A DNA stretch of 64,000 nucleotides. Source: Paraburkholderia sp. IMGN_8 (GTDB taxonomy: Bacteria; Pseudomonadota; Gammaproteobacteria; Burkholderiales; Burkholderiaceae). The notes below the pieces were generated by a model that was not told the DNA's origin, made no database searches, and saw only the letters and a program-made list of their open reading frames with translations. The stretch covers positions 682,001 through 746,000 of the forward strand of contig NZ_CP150901.1 in NCBI RefSeq assembly GCF_038050405.1. Direction: 5' to 3'. Shown in pieces: positions 34,641 through 43,612 of the stretch; position 1 is the first letter of the stretch; each line of letters begins with the position of its first letter. A program made the translations under genes and the position numbers.

Positions 34641-35714
34641 TTAGTGGTCCCCCAAGGGGACTTCCTTCGGGGCGCCCCCCAAGGGGACTTCCTTCGGGGC
34701 GTCGCTCACGCGAATGCACGCGACGCGCGTCGCGCTCGCTCCTTGCGTGACAGGCTGCGGAATCTCCTGCGCACAGGCTTCGATCGCGTCCGGGCAGCGC
34801 GTGCGAAACGCGCAACCCGAGGGCGGGCTGAGCGGCGACGCAATCTCGCCGCGCAGCAGCAGATGACGGCGCGCGCGTTCGACGGCCGGATCGGGCACCG
34901 GCACCGCCGACAACAACGCGCGCGTATACGGATGGCGCGGCGTGCCATACACCTCGCGCTTGTCGCCGAACTCCATCACGCGTCCCAGATACATCACCAG
35001 CACGCGATGGCTGATCGCCTTGACGACCGCGAGATCGTGCGCGACGAACAGCAGCGACAGCGACAACTCGCGTTGCAGATCGCGCAGCAGGTTGACGATC
35101 TGCGCCTGAATCGACACGTCGAGCGCCGACACCGGCTCATCGCAGATCACCAGTTGCGGCTCGCCGATCAACGCGCGCGCAATGCCGACGCGCTGACACT
35201 GGCCACCCGAAAACTCATGCGGATAGCGGCGCAGATGCTGCGCGTTGAGGCCGACGCGTTCGAGCATCGTCAGCACGCGCCGCTGCACGTCGGTGCGGGA
35301 GACGTCCTGCCCGTACGTGGTGAGCGGCTCGGCGACGATCTGTTCGATCGTCATGCGCGGATCGAGCGAGGCGAGCGGGTCCTGGAAAATCATCTGTACG
35401 TCGCGGCGCAAATGCGAGGTGTCGCGGCGCGCATCCGGCAGCACGGTTTCGTTACCGAGCCAGCGCACGCTGCCGCTTGCCACCGGCGCGAGTCCGATGA
35501 TCGCGCGCGCCAGCGTGGACTTGCCGCAACCCGATTCGCCGACGAGGCCCACAGTTTCGCCGCGCCGCACGTTGAACGACACGCCGTCCACCGCGCGCAG
35601 CGTCGCTTTGCCGGACCACGGAAAGCCGCCGCGCGGCACGCCGAATTGCACCTTGAGATTGTCGACCGACAGCAACGTTGCCGGATCCTGACTTGCAGTT
35701 GAAGTGGCGCTCAT
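34641..35714 (-). CDS. Peptide ABC importer ATPase (OppF/DppF type), C-terminus encoded by repeats
   Basis: This 357-residue ATPase drives peptide uptake. It has Walker A (GESGCGKST), signature FSGGQCQRVGIARAL, Walker B LVICDEPVSALD and the family C-terminal Cys motif SGCAFRTRCPDAIEAC. The normal protein should end near VACIRV. Here it runs on for about 20 residues containing PKEVPLGG twice, and these are translated from two tandem copies of a dispersed GC-rich hairpin repeat. The start overlaps the OppD stop (ATGA). The extra tail is probably functionally neutral but shows repeat insertion into a gene end. Confidence 0.9.
   Translation of the reverse strand: MSATSTASQDPATLLSVDNLKVQFGVPRGGFPWSGKATLRAVDGVSFNVRRGETVGLVGESGCGKSTLARAIIGLAPVASGSVRWLGNETVLPDARRDTSHLRRDVQMIFQDPLASLDPRMTIEQIVAEPLTTYGQDVSRTDVQRRVLTMLERVGLNAQHLRRYPHEFSGGQCQRVGIARALIGEPQLVICDEPVSALDVSIQAQIVNLLRDLQRELSLSLLFVAHDLAVVKAISHRVLVMYLGRVMEFGDKREVYGTPRHPYTRALLSAVPVPDPAVERARRHLLLRGEIASPLSPPSGCAFRTRCPDAIEACAQEIPQPVTQGASATRVACIRVSDAPKEVPLGGAPKEVPLGDH
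34649..34674. repeat. Dispersed hairpin repeat, copy 1 (inside oppF-like 3' end)
   Basis: The unit is CCCCCAAGGGGACTTCC followed by TTCGGGGCG. In the minus orientation CCCCGAAGG can pair with CCTTGGGG, giving a short stable hairpin. It is tandem with copy 2 and identical to a distant copy near 41.7 kb. Confidence 0.85.
34675..34701. repeat. Dispersed hairpin repeat, copy 2 (inside oppF-like 3' end)
   Basis: This copy directly follows copy 1 with the same bases apart from one extra C at the left edge. Both are read in the same frame by the oppF-like gene, producing the repeated PKEVPLGG residues. Confidence 0.85.
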
Positions 35715-36721
35715 GCGTGTTGTGCCTCAATGATTTCCAACGCGGGCCGATGACATGCGCGCAGCGCGCCGCCGCCCGGGCCATCGGCGCTGGTCTGCGA
35801 TGCTGTTAGCGCTGGGCGCGATTCGCGGCACCGCTCGCTGCAATACGCGCAGCGCGGCGCGAACGCGCAACCCGCGCCGACTTCGCCGGGCAGCGGCGGA
35901 TTGCCGGGAATGGTTTGCAGCGGACGGTCGTCGTCGTCGGTCAGGCGCGGCAATGCGTTCAGGAGGCCGATCGTGTACGGATGGGTCGGCGCGGCGAACA
36001 GCGCGGCGGCGCTCGCCTGCTCGACGGTCTGGCCGGCGTACATCACCATCACGTCGTCGCACAAACCGGCTACCACGCCCATGTCGTGCGTGATCAGAAT
36101 GATCGCGGTGCCGCGTTCGCGATTCAGCTCGCGCAGCAACTCGATGATTTGCGCCTGCACGGTCACGTCGAGCGCGGTGGTCGGCTCGTCGGCGATCAGG
36201 ATTTCCGGCTCGGAGAGCAGCGCCATCGCGATCATCACGCGCTGACGCATGCCGCCGGAGAACTCGTGCGGATACATGTTGATGCGCCGTGCGGCGTCGG
36301 GAATACGCACCGTCTCGAGCGTTTCGATCGCACGGCGGCGCGCTTCGCGGCGCGACATCTTGCGGTGCAGTTGCAGCGTCTCGGTCATCTGCCGTTCGAT
36401 CGTCAGGAACGGATTGAGCGAGGTCATCGGGTCCTGGAAGATCATACCGACGCGGTCGCCGCGAATCTTGTTCAGCGCGGCTTCGTTCATCGTCAGCAGG
36501 TTCTCGCCGCGATAGCGCGCCTCGCCGGACACCTTGCCGTTGCCGGCCAGGAGGCCCAGCAACGCCATCACCGTCTGGCTCTTGCCGGAGCCCGATTCGC
36601 CGACGATGCCGAGCGTGCGGCCGGCTTCCAGCGAAAACGACACGCCTTGCACCGCGTCGACGGGTGCGCCTTCGCGGCGCGTGAAGCGCACGCTCAGGTC
36701 TTTGACTTCGAGTAGCGGCAT
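35711..36721 (-). CDS. Peptide ABC importer ATPase (OppD/DppD type)
   Basis: This 336-residue ATPase is the partner of the OppF-like protein. It has Walker A (GESGSGKSQT), signature EFSGGMRQRVMIAMAL, Walker B ILIADEPTTALD and the C-terminal oligopeptide motif NPPLPGEVGAGCAFAPRCAYCSERC. The start lies one base after the upstream permease stop. An upstream in-frame extension overlaps the permease and is rejected. Confidence 0.92.
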   Translation of the reverse strand: MPLLEVKDLSVRFTRREGAPVDAVQGVSFSLEAGRTLGIVGESGSGKSQTVMALLGLLAGNGKVSGEARYRGENLLTMNEAALNKIRGDRVGMIFQDPMTSLNPFLTIERQMTETLQLHRKMSRREARRRAIETLETVRIPDAARRINMYPHEFSGGMRQRVMIAMALLSEPEILIADEPTTALDVTVQAQIIELLRELNRERGTAIILITHDMGVVAGLCDDVMVMYAGQTVEQASAAALFAAPTHPYTIGLLNALPRLTDDDDRPLQTIPGNPPLPGEVGAGCAFAPRCAYCSERCRESRPALTASQTSADGPGGGALRACHRPALEIIEAQHA

Positions 36722-36722
36722 G

Positions 36723-37637
36723 TCAGCGGTCCTTCGGATCGAATGCGTCGCGCAGACCGTCGCCGACAAAATTCACGCAATACAGCGTCACGCACAACAT
36801 CACGGCCGGGCACAGCAGCAGCCACGGCATCGATTCGAGCTTCTGCGCGCCGTCCTGAATCAGCACACCCCAGCTCGTCATCGGTTCCTGCACGCCGAGA
36901 CCGAGAAACGACAGCACCGATTCCGTCAGCACGATATTGGGCACCGTCACGCTCGCGTACACCACCACCACGCCGAACAGATTCGGCACGATGTGGCGCG
37001 CGATGATCGAGCGGGAACTCACGCCGATCGCGCGGGCGGCATCGATGAATTCGCGCGAGCGCAGCGACAGCGTCTGGCCGCGCACCACGCGCGCCATGTC
37101 GAGCCACGAGAATGCACTGATGGTCAGCACGACCAGATAGAACGCGCGGCCGAACATCGTCATCATCAGGATGGCGATCAGCATGTAGGGGATCGCGTAC
37201 ATCATGTCGACGATGCGCATCATCACCGCGTCGACGCGTCCGCCCAGATAACCGGCGGTCGCGCCGTACGCGACGCCGATCAGCCCCGACACCAGCGTGC
37301 CGAGCAGACCGACTTCCAGCGACACCAGCCCGCCTTGCAGCGTGCGCGCGAGCAGGTCGCGGCCGAGTTCGTCGGTGCCGAACCAGTGCATGTTCAGCCA
37401 CGTCGGCGGCAGACTGATCGCGCTCCAGTCGCTGTCGATCGGGTTATTCGGCAACAGCCACGGACCGGCGACGCAAGCGATCACGATCAGCAGCAACACG
37501 ACGAAACCGGCAAACGCCGCGCGATTGCGCACGAAGCGCATGGCGGCGGTGGCGAGCGGGCCGCGCGAACGCGGCGCCTTCGCGATGGCCGCGAGCGGAT
37601 CGAGCGCCGCGGCAGTCGTTTGAAGAGAGCGGGGCAT
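36723..37637 (-). CDS. Peptide ABC importer permease (OppC/DppC type)
   Basis: This 304-residue permease has an N-terminal OppC region (RFVRNRAAFAGFVVLLLIVIACVAGPWLLP), the periplasmic motif HWFGTDELGRDLLARTLQGGLVSLEVG and the ATPase-docking loop REFIDAARAIGVSSRSIIARHIVPNLFG. The ATG was chosen at MPRSLQTT, just after the OppB stop. It forms the channel with OppB. Confidence 0.93.
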   Translation of the reverse strand: MPRSLQTTAAALDPLAAIAKAPRSRGPLATAAMRFVRNRAAFAGFVVLLLIVIACVAGPWLLPNNPIDSDWSAISLPPTWLNMHWFGTDELGRDLLARTLQGGLVSLEVGLLGTLVSGLIGVAYGATAGYLGGRVDAVMMRIVDMMYAIPYMLIAILMMTMFGRAFYLVVLTISAFSWLDMARVVRGQTLSLRSREFIDAARAIGVSSRSIIARHIVPNLFGVVVVYASVTVPNIVLTESVLSFLGLGVQEPMTSWGVLIQDGAQKLESMPWLLLCPAVMLCVTLYCVNFVGDGLRDAFDPKDR

Positions 37638-37641
37638 GGGA

Positions 37642-38580
37642 TCAGTACCGGATGCGCGGATCGAGCCATGCATACGCGAGGTCGACCAGCAGATTGAACA
37701 GCACGGCCACGGCGGTCGTCAGCACGACGAGGCCGAGCACGAGGGTGTAGTCGCGGTTGATCGCGCCGTTGACGACCAGTTGGCCGAGGCCGGGCAGCGC
37801 GAACACCGATTCGGTGACCACCGCCGCGGTGATCGACGAGATGCAGATCGAGCCAAGCAGCGACACCACCGGCATCAGCGCGGGCTTGAGCGCATGGCGC
37901 AACACGATCGTGCGGCCCGGCAGGCCTTTGGCGCGCGCGGTGCGGATGAAATTGCCCGTCAGCACTTCGATCATGCTGCCGCGCATCACGCGGGCGATCG
38001 CAGCGACGTTGATGATGGTGAGCAGCACGATCGGCAGCACGCGATAACGCCACTCGCCTTCGCCCCAGCCGCCGGCCGGCAGCCAGCCGTGGCCTTCGGA
38101 GGTCTTCAGCAGGATCGCGAAGATCCACACCAGCACCGGGCCCAGCACGAACGGCGGCACCACGTTGCCGATATTGCCGAGCACCATCACCGCGTGGTCG
38201 ACGAAACGGTCACGCCGCACCGCGGCCAGCGTGCCGAGCGTGACGCCGATCACGACCGCGATCGGCACCGATACGCCACCTACGCCGAGACTCACCGGCA
38301 ACGCCTTCCACACCAGATCGTTGACCGACCAGTCGGCGTAGCGGAACGACGGACCCAGGTCGCCGTGCAGCAACGAGCCCAGGTAGTGGAGATACTGCAG
38401 CCACAACGGTTCGTCGAGGTGGTACTTGGCGTTGAGGTTCGCGAGCACGGCCGCCGACAGGTGCTTCTCGGTGTCGAACGGCCCGCCCGGGGTGAGGTGC
38501 AGCAGCAGATAGCACGCGGTGATCACGGCGAGAATCGTCGGGATCGCCCAGAGCGTGCGGCGCAGCGTATAGGCCAGCAT
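37642..38580 (-). CDS. Peptide ABC importer permease (OppB/DppB type)
   Basis: This 312-residue inner-membrane protein has the family start MLAYTLRRTLWAIPTILAVITACYLLLHLTPGGPF and the docking loop GNFIRTARAKGLPGRTIVLRHALKPALMPVVSLLG. It follows the binding-protein gene after 16 bases and precedes OppC by four, all on the minus strand. Confidence 0.94.
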   Translation of the reverse strand: MLAYTLRRTLWAIPTILAVITACYLLLHLTPGGPFDTEKHLSAAVLANLNAKYHLDEPLWLQYLHYLGSLLHGDLGPSFRYADWSVNDLVWKALPVSLGVGGVSVPIAVVIGVTLGTLAAVRRDRFVDHAVMVLGNIGNVVPPFVLGPVLVWIFAILLKTSEGHGWLPAGGWGEGEWRYRVLPIVLLTIINVAAIARVMRGSMIEVLTGNFIRTARAKGLPGRTIVLRHALKPALMPVVSLLGSICISSITAAVVTESVFALPGLGQLVVNGAINRDYTLVLGLVVLTTAVAVLFNLLVDLAYAWLDPRIRY

Positions 38581-38596
38581 GACGGGGCTCCCGCGC

Positions 38597-40213
38597 TTAG
38601 TGCTTGATCAGATACATGTCTTGCGTGGCGCGCTGGTCGACGTAATTGGTCGACGTGTAGCCGCCCACATACGGTTTGACCAGCCGGTCCGCCGAGTACT
38701 GGAAGAGCGAAACCAGCGGGTAGTCGTTCATCGCCAGATCGTGCGCCTGCGTGAGCAGGGCGGTGCGCTTCGCTTCGTCGAGCTGCTGGTTGCCTTCATC
38801 GACCAGCTTGTCGACTTGCGGATTGCAGTAGCGCTGATCGTTCTGCACGCTGTTGCAGCGTATCAGATCGAAAAACGAGTTGGCGTCGTTGTAGTCGACG
38901 AACCAGCCGTCGCGCGAGGCTTGCACCTTGCCGTCGTGGCGTTGCTTGAGCAGTACCTTGTATTCGACGTTTTCGAGCTTGGCGGTCACGCCGAGCTTGG
39001 TACGCCATTCCGACGTGGCAAACAGCGCGACCTTCTTGTGCAGGTCGTTGGTGTTGTAGGTGAGCGTGAACGTCAGCGGTTTCGCGTCCGAATAGCCTGC
39101 GGCCTTCAGCAGGTTGCGCGCGTAATCGACGCGCCTGGCCATCGGCCAGCTTGCCCAGTCAGGCGTGAAGACGTTCGCGCCTTCCGTGCCCTTGGCGATC
39201 AGGCCGTACATCGGCACCTCGCCGTCGGCCGTTAGACGCTTGGTCAGCAGGTCGCGGTCCAGCACCATCGCCAGCGCCTGGCGCACGCGCTTGTCTTTGA
39301 ATGCAGGGTCTTCGTTGTTCAGGCTGTAGTAGTAAGTGGCGATCTGCAGGCCGGTTTTCAGTTCGGGGCCGAACTGCTTACTGACCTGTGTATAGATGCC
39401 CGACGGAATCGAATACGTGTAGTCGAACTGGCCGGCCTGATACATGCGCATTGCCGTTTCGTCGTTTTCGATCGGCAGATAGGTCACTTTCGTGATCACG
39501 ACCTTGCTGGCATTCCAGTACGTACTGCTTTTGGTCGCCACCAGCCGGTTGCTCGGTTGCCAGTCGGTCAGCGCATACGGGCCGTTACCGACGAAGTTGC
39601 CCGGGCGGGTCCAGTCGCCGCCGAATTTGGTGATTGTCGCGCGATTGACCGGGGCCATGGCCGGCATGGCGACCAGTTGCGGGAAGAAGGCAGCGGGCAC
39701 TTCGGTGGTGACTTCCAGTGTGTACGGATCGACGGCGCGCGCGGCGAGACTTGTCAGCGGCGCCTTGCCGGCGATGATCGCCTTGGCGTTCTTCACGAAT
39801 TCGACCAGCACCGTGTACTTCGAACCCGTCTTCGGATCGAGCACGCGTTGCCATGCGTAGAGGAAATCAGCTGCCGTGACCGGCTGGCCGTTGCTCCAGC
39901 GCGCATCGTGGCGCAGCTTGAAAACCCACGTATCCGGCCCGGTGCGCGTCCACGATTGCGCGACGCCCGGCACTATTGCGCCGGCCGCATCGATGCGCGT
40001 CAGACCTTCGAACAGGTCGAGCGCGATCGTATCGCCGGTCCAGGATTCGATATGCGCGGGATCGAGCGATTCGGTTTCGGACGGCACCTGGCGGGTGAGC
40101 TCCTGGCTGGCAGCAAGCGTGACGCCCGCAGGCACCGTGACGGCGAAGGCGGAAGGCTGAAACGTAAGGACGAGCGCGGTCAGCGCCGTCGCGGAGACGA
40201 ACGGGGTTTTCAT
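38597..40213 (-). CDS. Oligopeptide-binding protein (OppA type)
   Basis: This 538-residue periplasmic protein has a signal peptide (MKTPFVSATALTALVLTFQPSAFA). The mature part is a cluster-C peptide binder: ELTRQVPSETESLDPAHIESWTGDTIALDLFEGLTRID, then WVFKLRHDARWSNGQPVTAADFLYAWQRVLDPKTGSKY, DKRVRQALAMVLDRDLL and the OppA-like RDGWFVDYNDANSFFDLIRC. It delivers peptides to OppBCDF encoded downstream. An XRE-cupin regulator lies upstream on the same strand across a 170-base gap, whose GC-rich hairpin sequences may end the regulator transcript. Confidence 0.93.
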   Translation of the reverse strand: MKTPFVSATALTALVLTFQPSAFAVTVPAGVTLAASQELTRQVPSETESLDPAHIESWTGDTIALDLFEGLTRIDAAGAIVPGVAQSWTRTGPDTWVFKLRHDARWSNGQPVTAADFLYAWQRVLDPKTGSKYTVLVEFVKNAKAIIAGKAPLTSLAARAVDPYTLEVTTEVPAAFFPQLVAMPAMAPVNRATITKFGGDWTRPGNFVGNGPYALTDWQPSNRLVATKSSTYWNASKVVITKVTYLPIENDETAMRMYQAGQFDYTYSIPSGIYTQVSKQFGPELKTGLQIATYYYSLNNEDPAFKDKRVRQALAMVLDRDLLTKRLTADGEVPMYGLIAKGTEGANVFTPDWASWPMARRVDYARNLLKAAGYSDAKPLTFTLTYNTNDLHKKVALFATSEWRTKLGVTAKLENVEYKVLLKQRHDGKVQASRDGWFVDYNDANSFFDLIRCNSVQNDQRYCNPQVDKLVDEGNQQLDEAKRTALLTQAHDLAMNDYPLVSLFQYSADRLVKPYVGGYTSTNYVDQRATQDMYLIKH

Positions 40214-40386
40214 CGATTGAGATCGCAGGGAAAGGTCGAAAGAGGAACGCGCTGACGCCAGGGCGCCCGGTTATCCGCGTTGCTCGGGCCGGGGCGGCCC
40301 TTGTTGTTTGTCCGACATGCAGGATTCCTTACATTTCGTAATGCAGGCAATCCCTGCCCGGATCAACCGGAAAAGGTGCCTGCTTT

Positions 40387-40959
40387 TTAAAACAGTCTCG
40401 GTGTGCCCACCCAGACGACCACCGATTCGATATGAGCGGTATTCGCCCAGCTATGGGGCACCGTCGATTCGTAATGCGCACTGTCTCCCGCGTGCAACAC
40501 GAACGTCTTGCCTTCCAGCGTCAACGACACTTCGCCGCTGATCACATACATAAACTCTTCACCGGCATGCGTGGTGACTTCCGAGCGCTTCTGCCCGGGC
40601 GGCATCCTCACGAGGATCGCTTCGAGCTGACGGCCGCCCGTCAGGTTGGTCAACCGCGCGAACAGATTGGCCGAGTCCGCAAAACCGAAAAACTTTAACT
40701 GATCGCCGCGGCACATCGTGCGCTCTTCGCTTGGCGTGTCGACGAAATACTGCACCGTCACCCCGAGCGCGCTGGCAATCCCGGCCAGCGAAGTGATGGA
40801 CGGTGACGCCAGGCCGCGCTCGACTTGCGACAAAAACGGCTTGGAAATACCGGCCGCAGTTGCTGTGTCGTCGAGCGTGCGCTTTAGCCGTTGCCGCAGC
40901 GCGCGGATCTTGCTGCCGAGTTCGAGAGCCGGATTGTTCTTTTGAATTGTCGTGACCAT
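40387..40959 (-). CDS. XRE-family regulator with C-terminal cupin
   Basis: This 190-residue regulator has an N-terminal helix-turn-helix (residues 15-70, GSKIRALRQRLKRTLDDTATAAGISKPFLSQVERGLASPSITSLAGIASALGV) and a C-terminal cupin sensor (HAGEEFMYVISGEVSLTLEGKTFVLHAGDSAHYESTVPHSWAN). This architecture is common in regulators of amine, amino-acid and peptide use, PuuR-like. No Shine-Dalgarno is visible before the ATG on this strand; the frame offers no better start, so leaderless or weakly initiated translation is possible. It sits upstream of the Opp genes, which are its likely targets. Confidence 0.85.
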   Translation of the reverse strand: MVTTIQKNNPALELGSKIRALRQRLKRTLDDTATAAGISKPFLSQVERGLASPSITSLAGIASALGVTVQYFVDTPSEERTMCRGDQLKFFGFADSANLFARLTNLTGGRQLEAILVRMPPGQKRSEVTTHAGEEFMYVISGEVSLTLEGKTFVLHAGDSAHYESTVPHSWANTAHIESVVVWVGTPRLF

Positions 40960-40979
40960 AGCAGGAGGAAATTAGCCCG

Positions 40980-40994
40980 TCAAAATTTGTTTGA
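40980..40994. promoter_or_regulatory. Candidate operator TCAAA-N5-TTTGA
   Basis: A perfect inverted repeat lies 21 bases upstream of the XRE-cupin gene within an AT-rich patch. A further TTTGAT follows about 18 bases to the right. The position suggests autoregulation. Confidence 0.4.
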
Positions 40995-41922
40995 TATAAG
41001 TAAATATGGTTTGATTGCGGTCCAGACCGGGTGACGGGCATTCAGTAGCCGGTCGTGCAAGGGACCGCATTTTCGAGGCAACACTCTATGTTGCCAGAAG
41101 CGAAAAGGGCTCCCGCCGATTTGGCTGGCTCGTGATGGTAATTCGAAAGGCATTTGGGCAAGAACCTCGATATGCGCAGCGCGCGTTCTGCTATGCAGAT
41201 TGAGTATCAGAGGCCATTAAAGGCATGACGTCAAAGACTATTTTTCTCCGCGGCGTGATCGCGAAACGAACGCCGGATGGCGTGTAAGGGCAGGTAATTG
41301 AGCAGGATCAGTGAATTCCCTGAGTGACGAAGAATGCTTCTATTTGCAGAATCTCCCCCGCTTGGCGGAGGGCGCACGTGCTCACATCACACGCCGACCC
41401 CGCTGCTGTTTGTCATTCCGCGTGCAGCGATCCTGCGCGGCGGAGCTTGGTCCGGCACGTTCCATCCGAACGGTTGCCGGCGTAAGGATACGACCATCAC
41501 TGCTGATTCTTTCCGTTTTGGCCTGCGTGCAGGCTGCCCGGCGCGGCTGCCGTCTGCCGTCCGCCAGATTCCCGTTACGCGCGATGCCTTATCATTGAGC
41601 CCGCTCCGCTTGACAGAGTTCTGGCCCCATGTGGCGCAGCGTTCCCCTATCCCCCAATCTCCCAATCCCCCAAGGGGACTTCCTTCGGGGCGTACCGCGT
41701 GGCGGGCTTCTATCTCTTCCGCTGTTTTTTCTGCCTGTAGTGGCGATTGCGTGCACTGACGAGCGCACAGATGAGCGCGAGTGCGCCGATGCCGCCATCG
41801 CCACTTTCCGCCCCATCGACGCCCGGCCAGCCACGCTCCGCCGGTCAATTTCCAGAAGCAGTTTTTCCGCGCCGCGCGGCAAGTCCACGCGCCGCCGCAA
41901 CCGTATGAACAAGAGGTAAACG
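40995..41922. other. Long intergenic region, no gene supported
   Basis: About 930 bases separate the XRE regulator and the POT carrier. Several open frames exist on both strands but none has a ribosome-binding site, codon pattern or protein character of a real gene. The region contains one copy of the dispersed hairpin repeat, a preceding C-rich run (CCCCCAATCTCCCAATCCCC) and the AGAGG ribosome-binding site of the next gene at its right edge. The left part is AT-richer. Gene decay or repeat accumulation would fit. Confidence 0.5.
41667..41692. repeat. Dispersed hairpin repeat, copy 3 (intergenic)
   Basis: This is the same unit as the two copies in the oppF-like gene, in the same orientation, here in non-coding DNA about 230 bases before the POT carrier. 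The finding of three copies in 7 kb suggests a genome-wide family. Confidence 0.85.
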
Positions 41923-43461
41923 ATGAATTCATCCAATCCGCCCACTGCACGCGTCTCGCAGACCCGTTCGTTTTCGACGGTCTTTCTGATCGAGATGTGG
42001 GAGCGCTTTGGTTACTACGGGATGGCCGCGCTGCTGGTCCTGTTCATGATCGACAAGCTGCACTTTACCGACAGCCACGCCACCCTCACGTGGGGCGCGT
42101 TTACGGCGCTGGTGTACGCATCGCCGTCGATCGGCGGCTGGATCGGCGACAAGATTCTCGGCGCGCGCCGCACCATGATCTTCGGCGCGGGTGTGCTCGC
42201 CGCCGGTTACCTGATGCTGGCGTTGCCCAACGAGCAGCTCGCCTACATGTACGCGTCGCTCGGCGTGATCGTGGTGGGCAACGGACTCTTCAAGGCGAAC
42301 GCGGCAAACCTCGTGCGCCGCATTTATGAAGGCGACGATGCGCGTATCGACAGCGCGTTCACGATCTATTACATGGCGGTCAACATCGGCTCGACAGTGT
42401 CGATGCTCGCTACGCCGTGGATCAAGGACCACTGGGGCTGGCATACGGCGTTCGCAGTCTGCTGCGCGGGCATGCTGCTGTCGGTGCTGAACTACTTCAT
42501 CATGTTCCGCACCCTCGCGCATATCGGCTCCGCGCCGGACGCCGAACCGATCCGCTGGAAACGCGTCGGCGCGGTCGCGCTGGGCGGCCTCGTGCTCGGT
42601 ACGGCGACAATGTTCGTGCTGCAACACAAGGCGATCGCGGTGGCCTGCGTGTACACGGCGGGCGTTGCGATTCTGGCGATCTTCGCCTACATGCTGGTCA
42701 GGTGCGAACGCTCGGAACGCTCGGGTCTGCTTGCCGCGCTGATTTTGACTGCGCAGGTGATTCTGTTCTTCGTGTTCTATGTGCAAATGTCGACGTCGTT
42801 GACGCTGTTCGCGCTGCGCAACGTCGATCCGCATTTTTCGCTGTTCGGCGTGACGCTGTTCTCATGGAGCGCCGCGCAATTCCAGGCGCTCAATCCGATC
42901 TGGATCATGCTGCTGAGCCCGGTGCTCGCGCTGCTGTATACGAAGCTCGCGAAGAGCGGCAAGGACGTGCCGGTGGCGGTGAAGTACGCGATCGGCTTCG
43001 CGGTGGTGGCGGCCGGCTTTTTCGTGTATGCGGCCAGCGGCAATTACGCGGTGAATGGCCGTGTGTCGTCGTGGTTCATGGTGGGCGGCTACGGCTTGTA
43101 CTCGCTGGGCGAGTTGCTGGTCAGCGGGCTGGGCCTCGCGATGATCGCGCGCTACGTGCCGGCGCGCATGAGCGGCTTCATGATGGGCGCTTACTTTGTG
43201 GCGACCGGCGTATCGCAGTATCTCGGCAGCGTGGTCGCGAATTTCGCGCAGATGCCGGCGCGCAATCTGGATCCGCTCGAATCGTTGCCGCTGTACACCA
43301 GGTTGTTTGACGGCTTGGGCTGGCTCGCGGCAGTGGGCGCGCTGATCGCCGTGCTGCTGTTGCCGCTGATGCGCAAGCTCTCGCGTGAGCATCAGCGTTG
43401 CGGCGACGAAGCGCGTGAGAACGCGCGGCAAACGGCTGCGCTGGGCGTGGTGACGGAGTAA
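41923..43461 (+). CDS. POT/PTR2-family peptide:proton symporter
   Basis: This 512-residue protein has 12-14 predicted helices and imports di- and tripeptides. The signature ExxERFxYYG occurs in IEMWERFGYYGMAALLVLFMI near residue 28-38, with the downstream family block FYMAVNIGS-like TIYYMAVNIGSTVSMLATPWI. It has its own AGAGG ribosome-binding site. It is close to the Opp operon but on the opposite strand, so the 7-kb region gives the cell two peptide uptake routes. Confidence 0.92.
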   Translation: MNSSNPPTARVSQTRSFSTVFLIEMWERFGYYGMAALLVLFMIDKLHFTDSHATLTWGAFTALVYASPSIGGWIGDKILGARRTMIFGAGVLAAGYLMLALPNEQLAYMYASLGVIVVGNGLFKANAANLVRRIYEGDDARIDSAFTIYYMAVNIGSTVSMLATPWIKDHWGWHTAFAVCCAGMLLSVLNYFIMFRTLAHIGSAPDAEPIRWKRVGAVALGGLVLGTATMFVLQHKAIAVACVYTAGVAILAIFAYMLVRCERSERSGLLAALILTAQVILFFVFYVQMSTSLTLFALRNVDPHFSLFGVTLFSWSAAQFQALNPIWIMLLSPVLALLYTKLAKSGKDVPVAVKYAIGFAVVAAGFFVYAASGNYAVNGRVSSWFMVGGYGLYSLGELLVSGLGLAMIARYVPARMSGFMMGAYFVATGVSQYLGSVVANFAQMPARNLDPLESLPLYTRLFDGLGWLAAVGALIAVLLLPLMRKLSREHQRCGDEARENARQTAALGVVTE

Positions 43462-43540
43462 TCTGCTTCGGCTTCAGAAGCGGCGTGCGGGCCGCTATCC
43501 GGCTATAAAACCGCTCGCTTGCACCGCAGACGGAAGCATA

Positions 43541-43579
43541 AAAAATGGCGCGCCACGCATGACGTGGCACGCCATTTTT
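43541..43579. terminator. Bidirectional terminator between convergent genes
   Basis: AAAAATGGCG and CGCCATTTTT form the outer stem and CCACG/CGTGG the inner stem. A-run and T-run at either side allow termination in both directions, for the POT carrier and for the AhpD-like gene. Confidence 0.85.
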
Positions 43580-43612
43580 GCGTCTATGGGCGCTTGTCGA
43601 AGCGGGTTTCGC

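Noticed and set aside
41387..41950. Overlapping frames on both strands before the POT carrier
   Set aside because: They pass through the dispersed repeat, have no ribosome-binding site and no recognisable domain.
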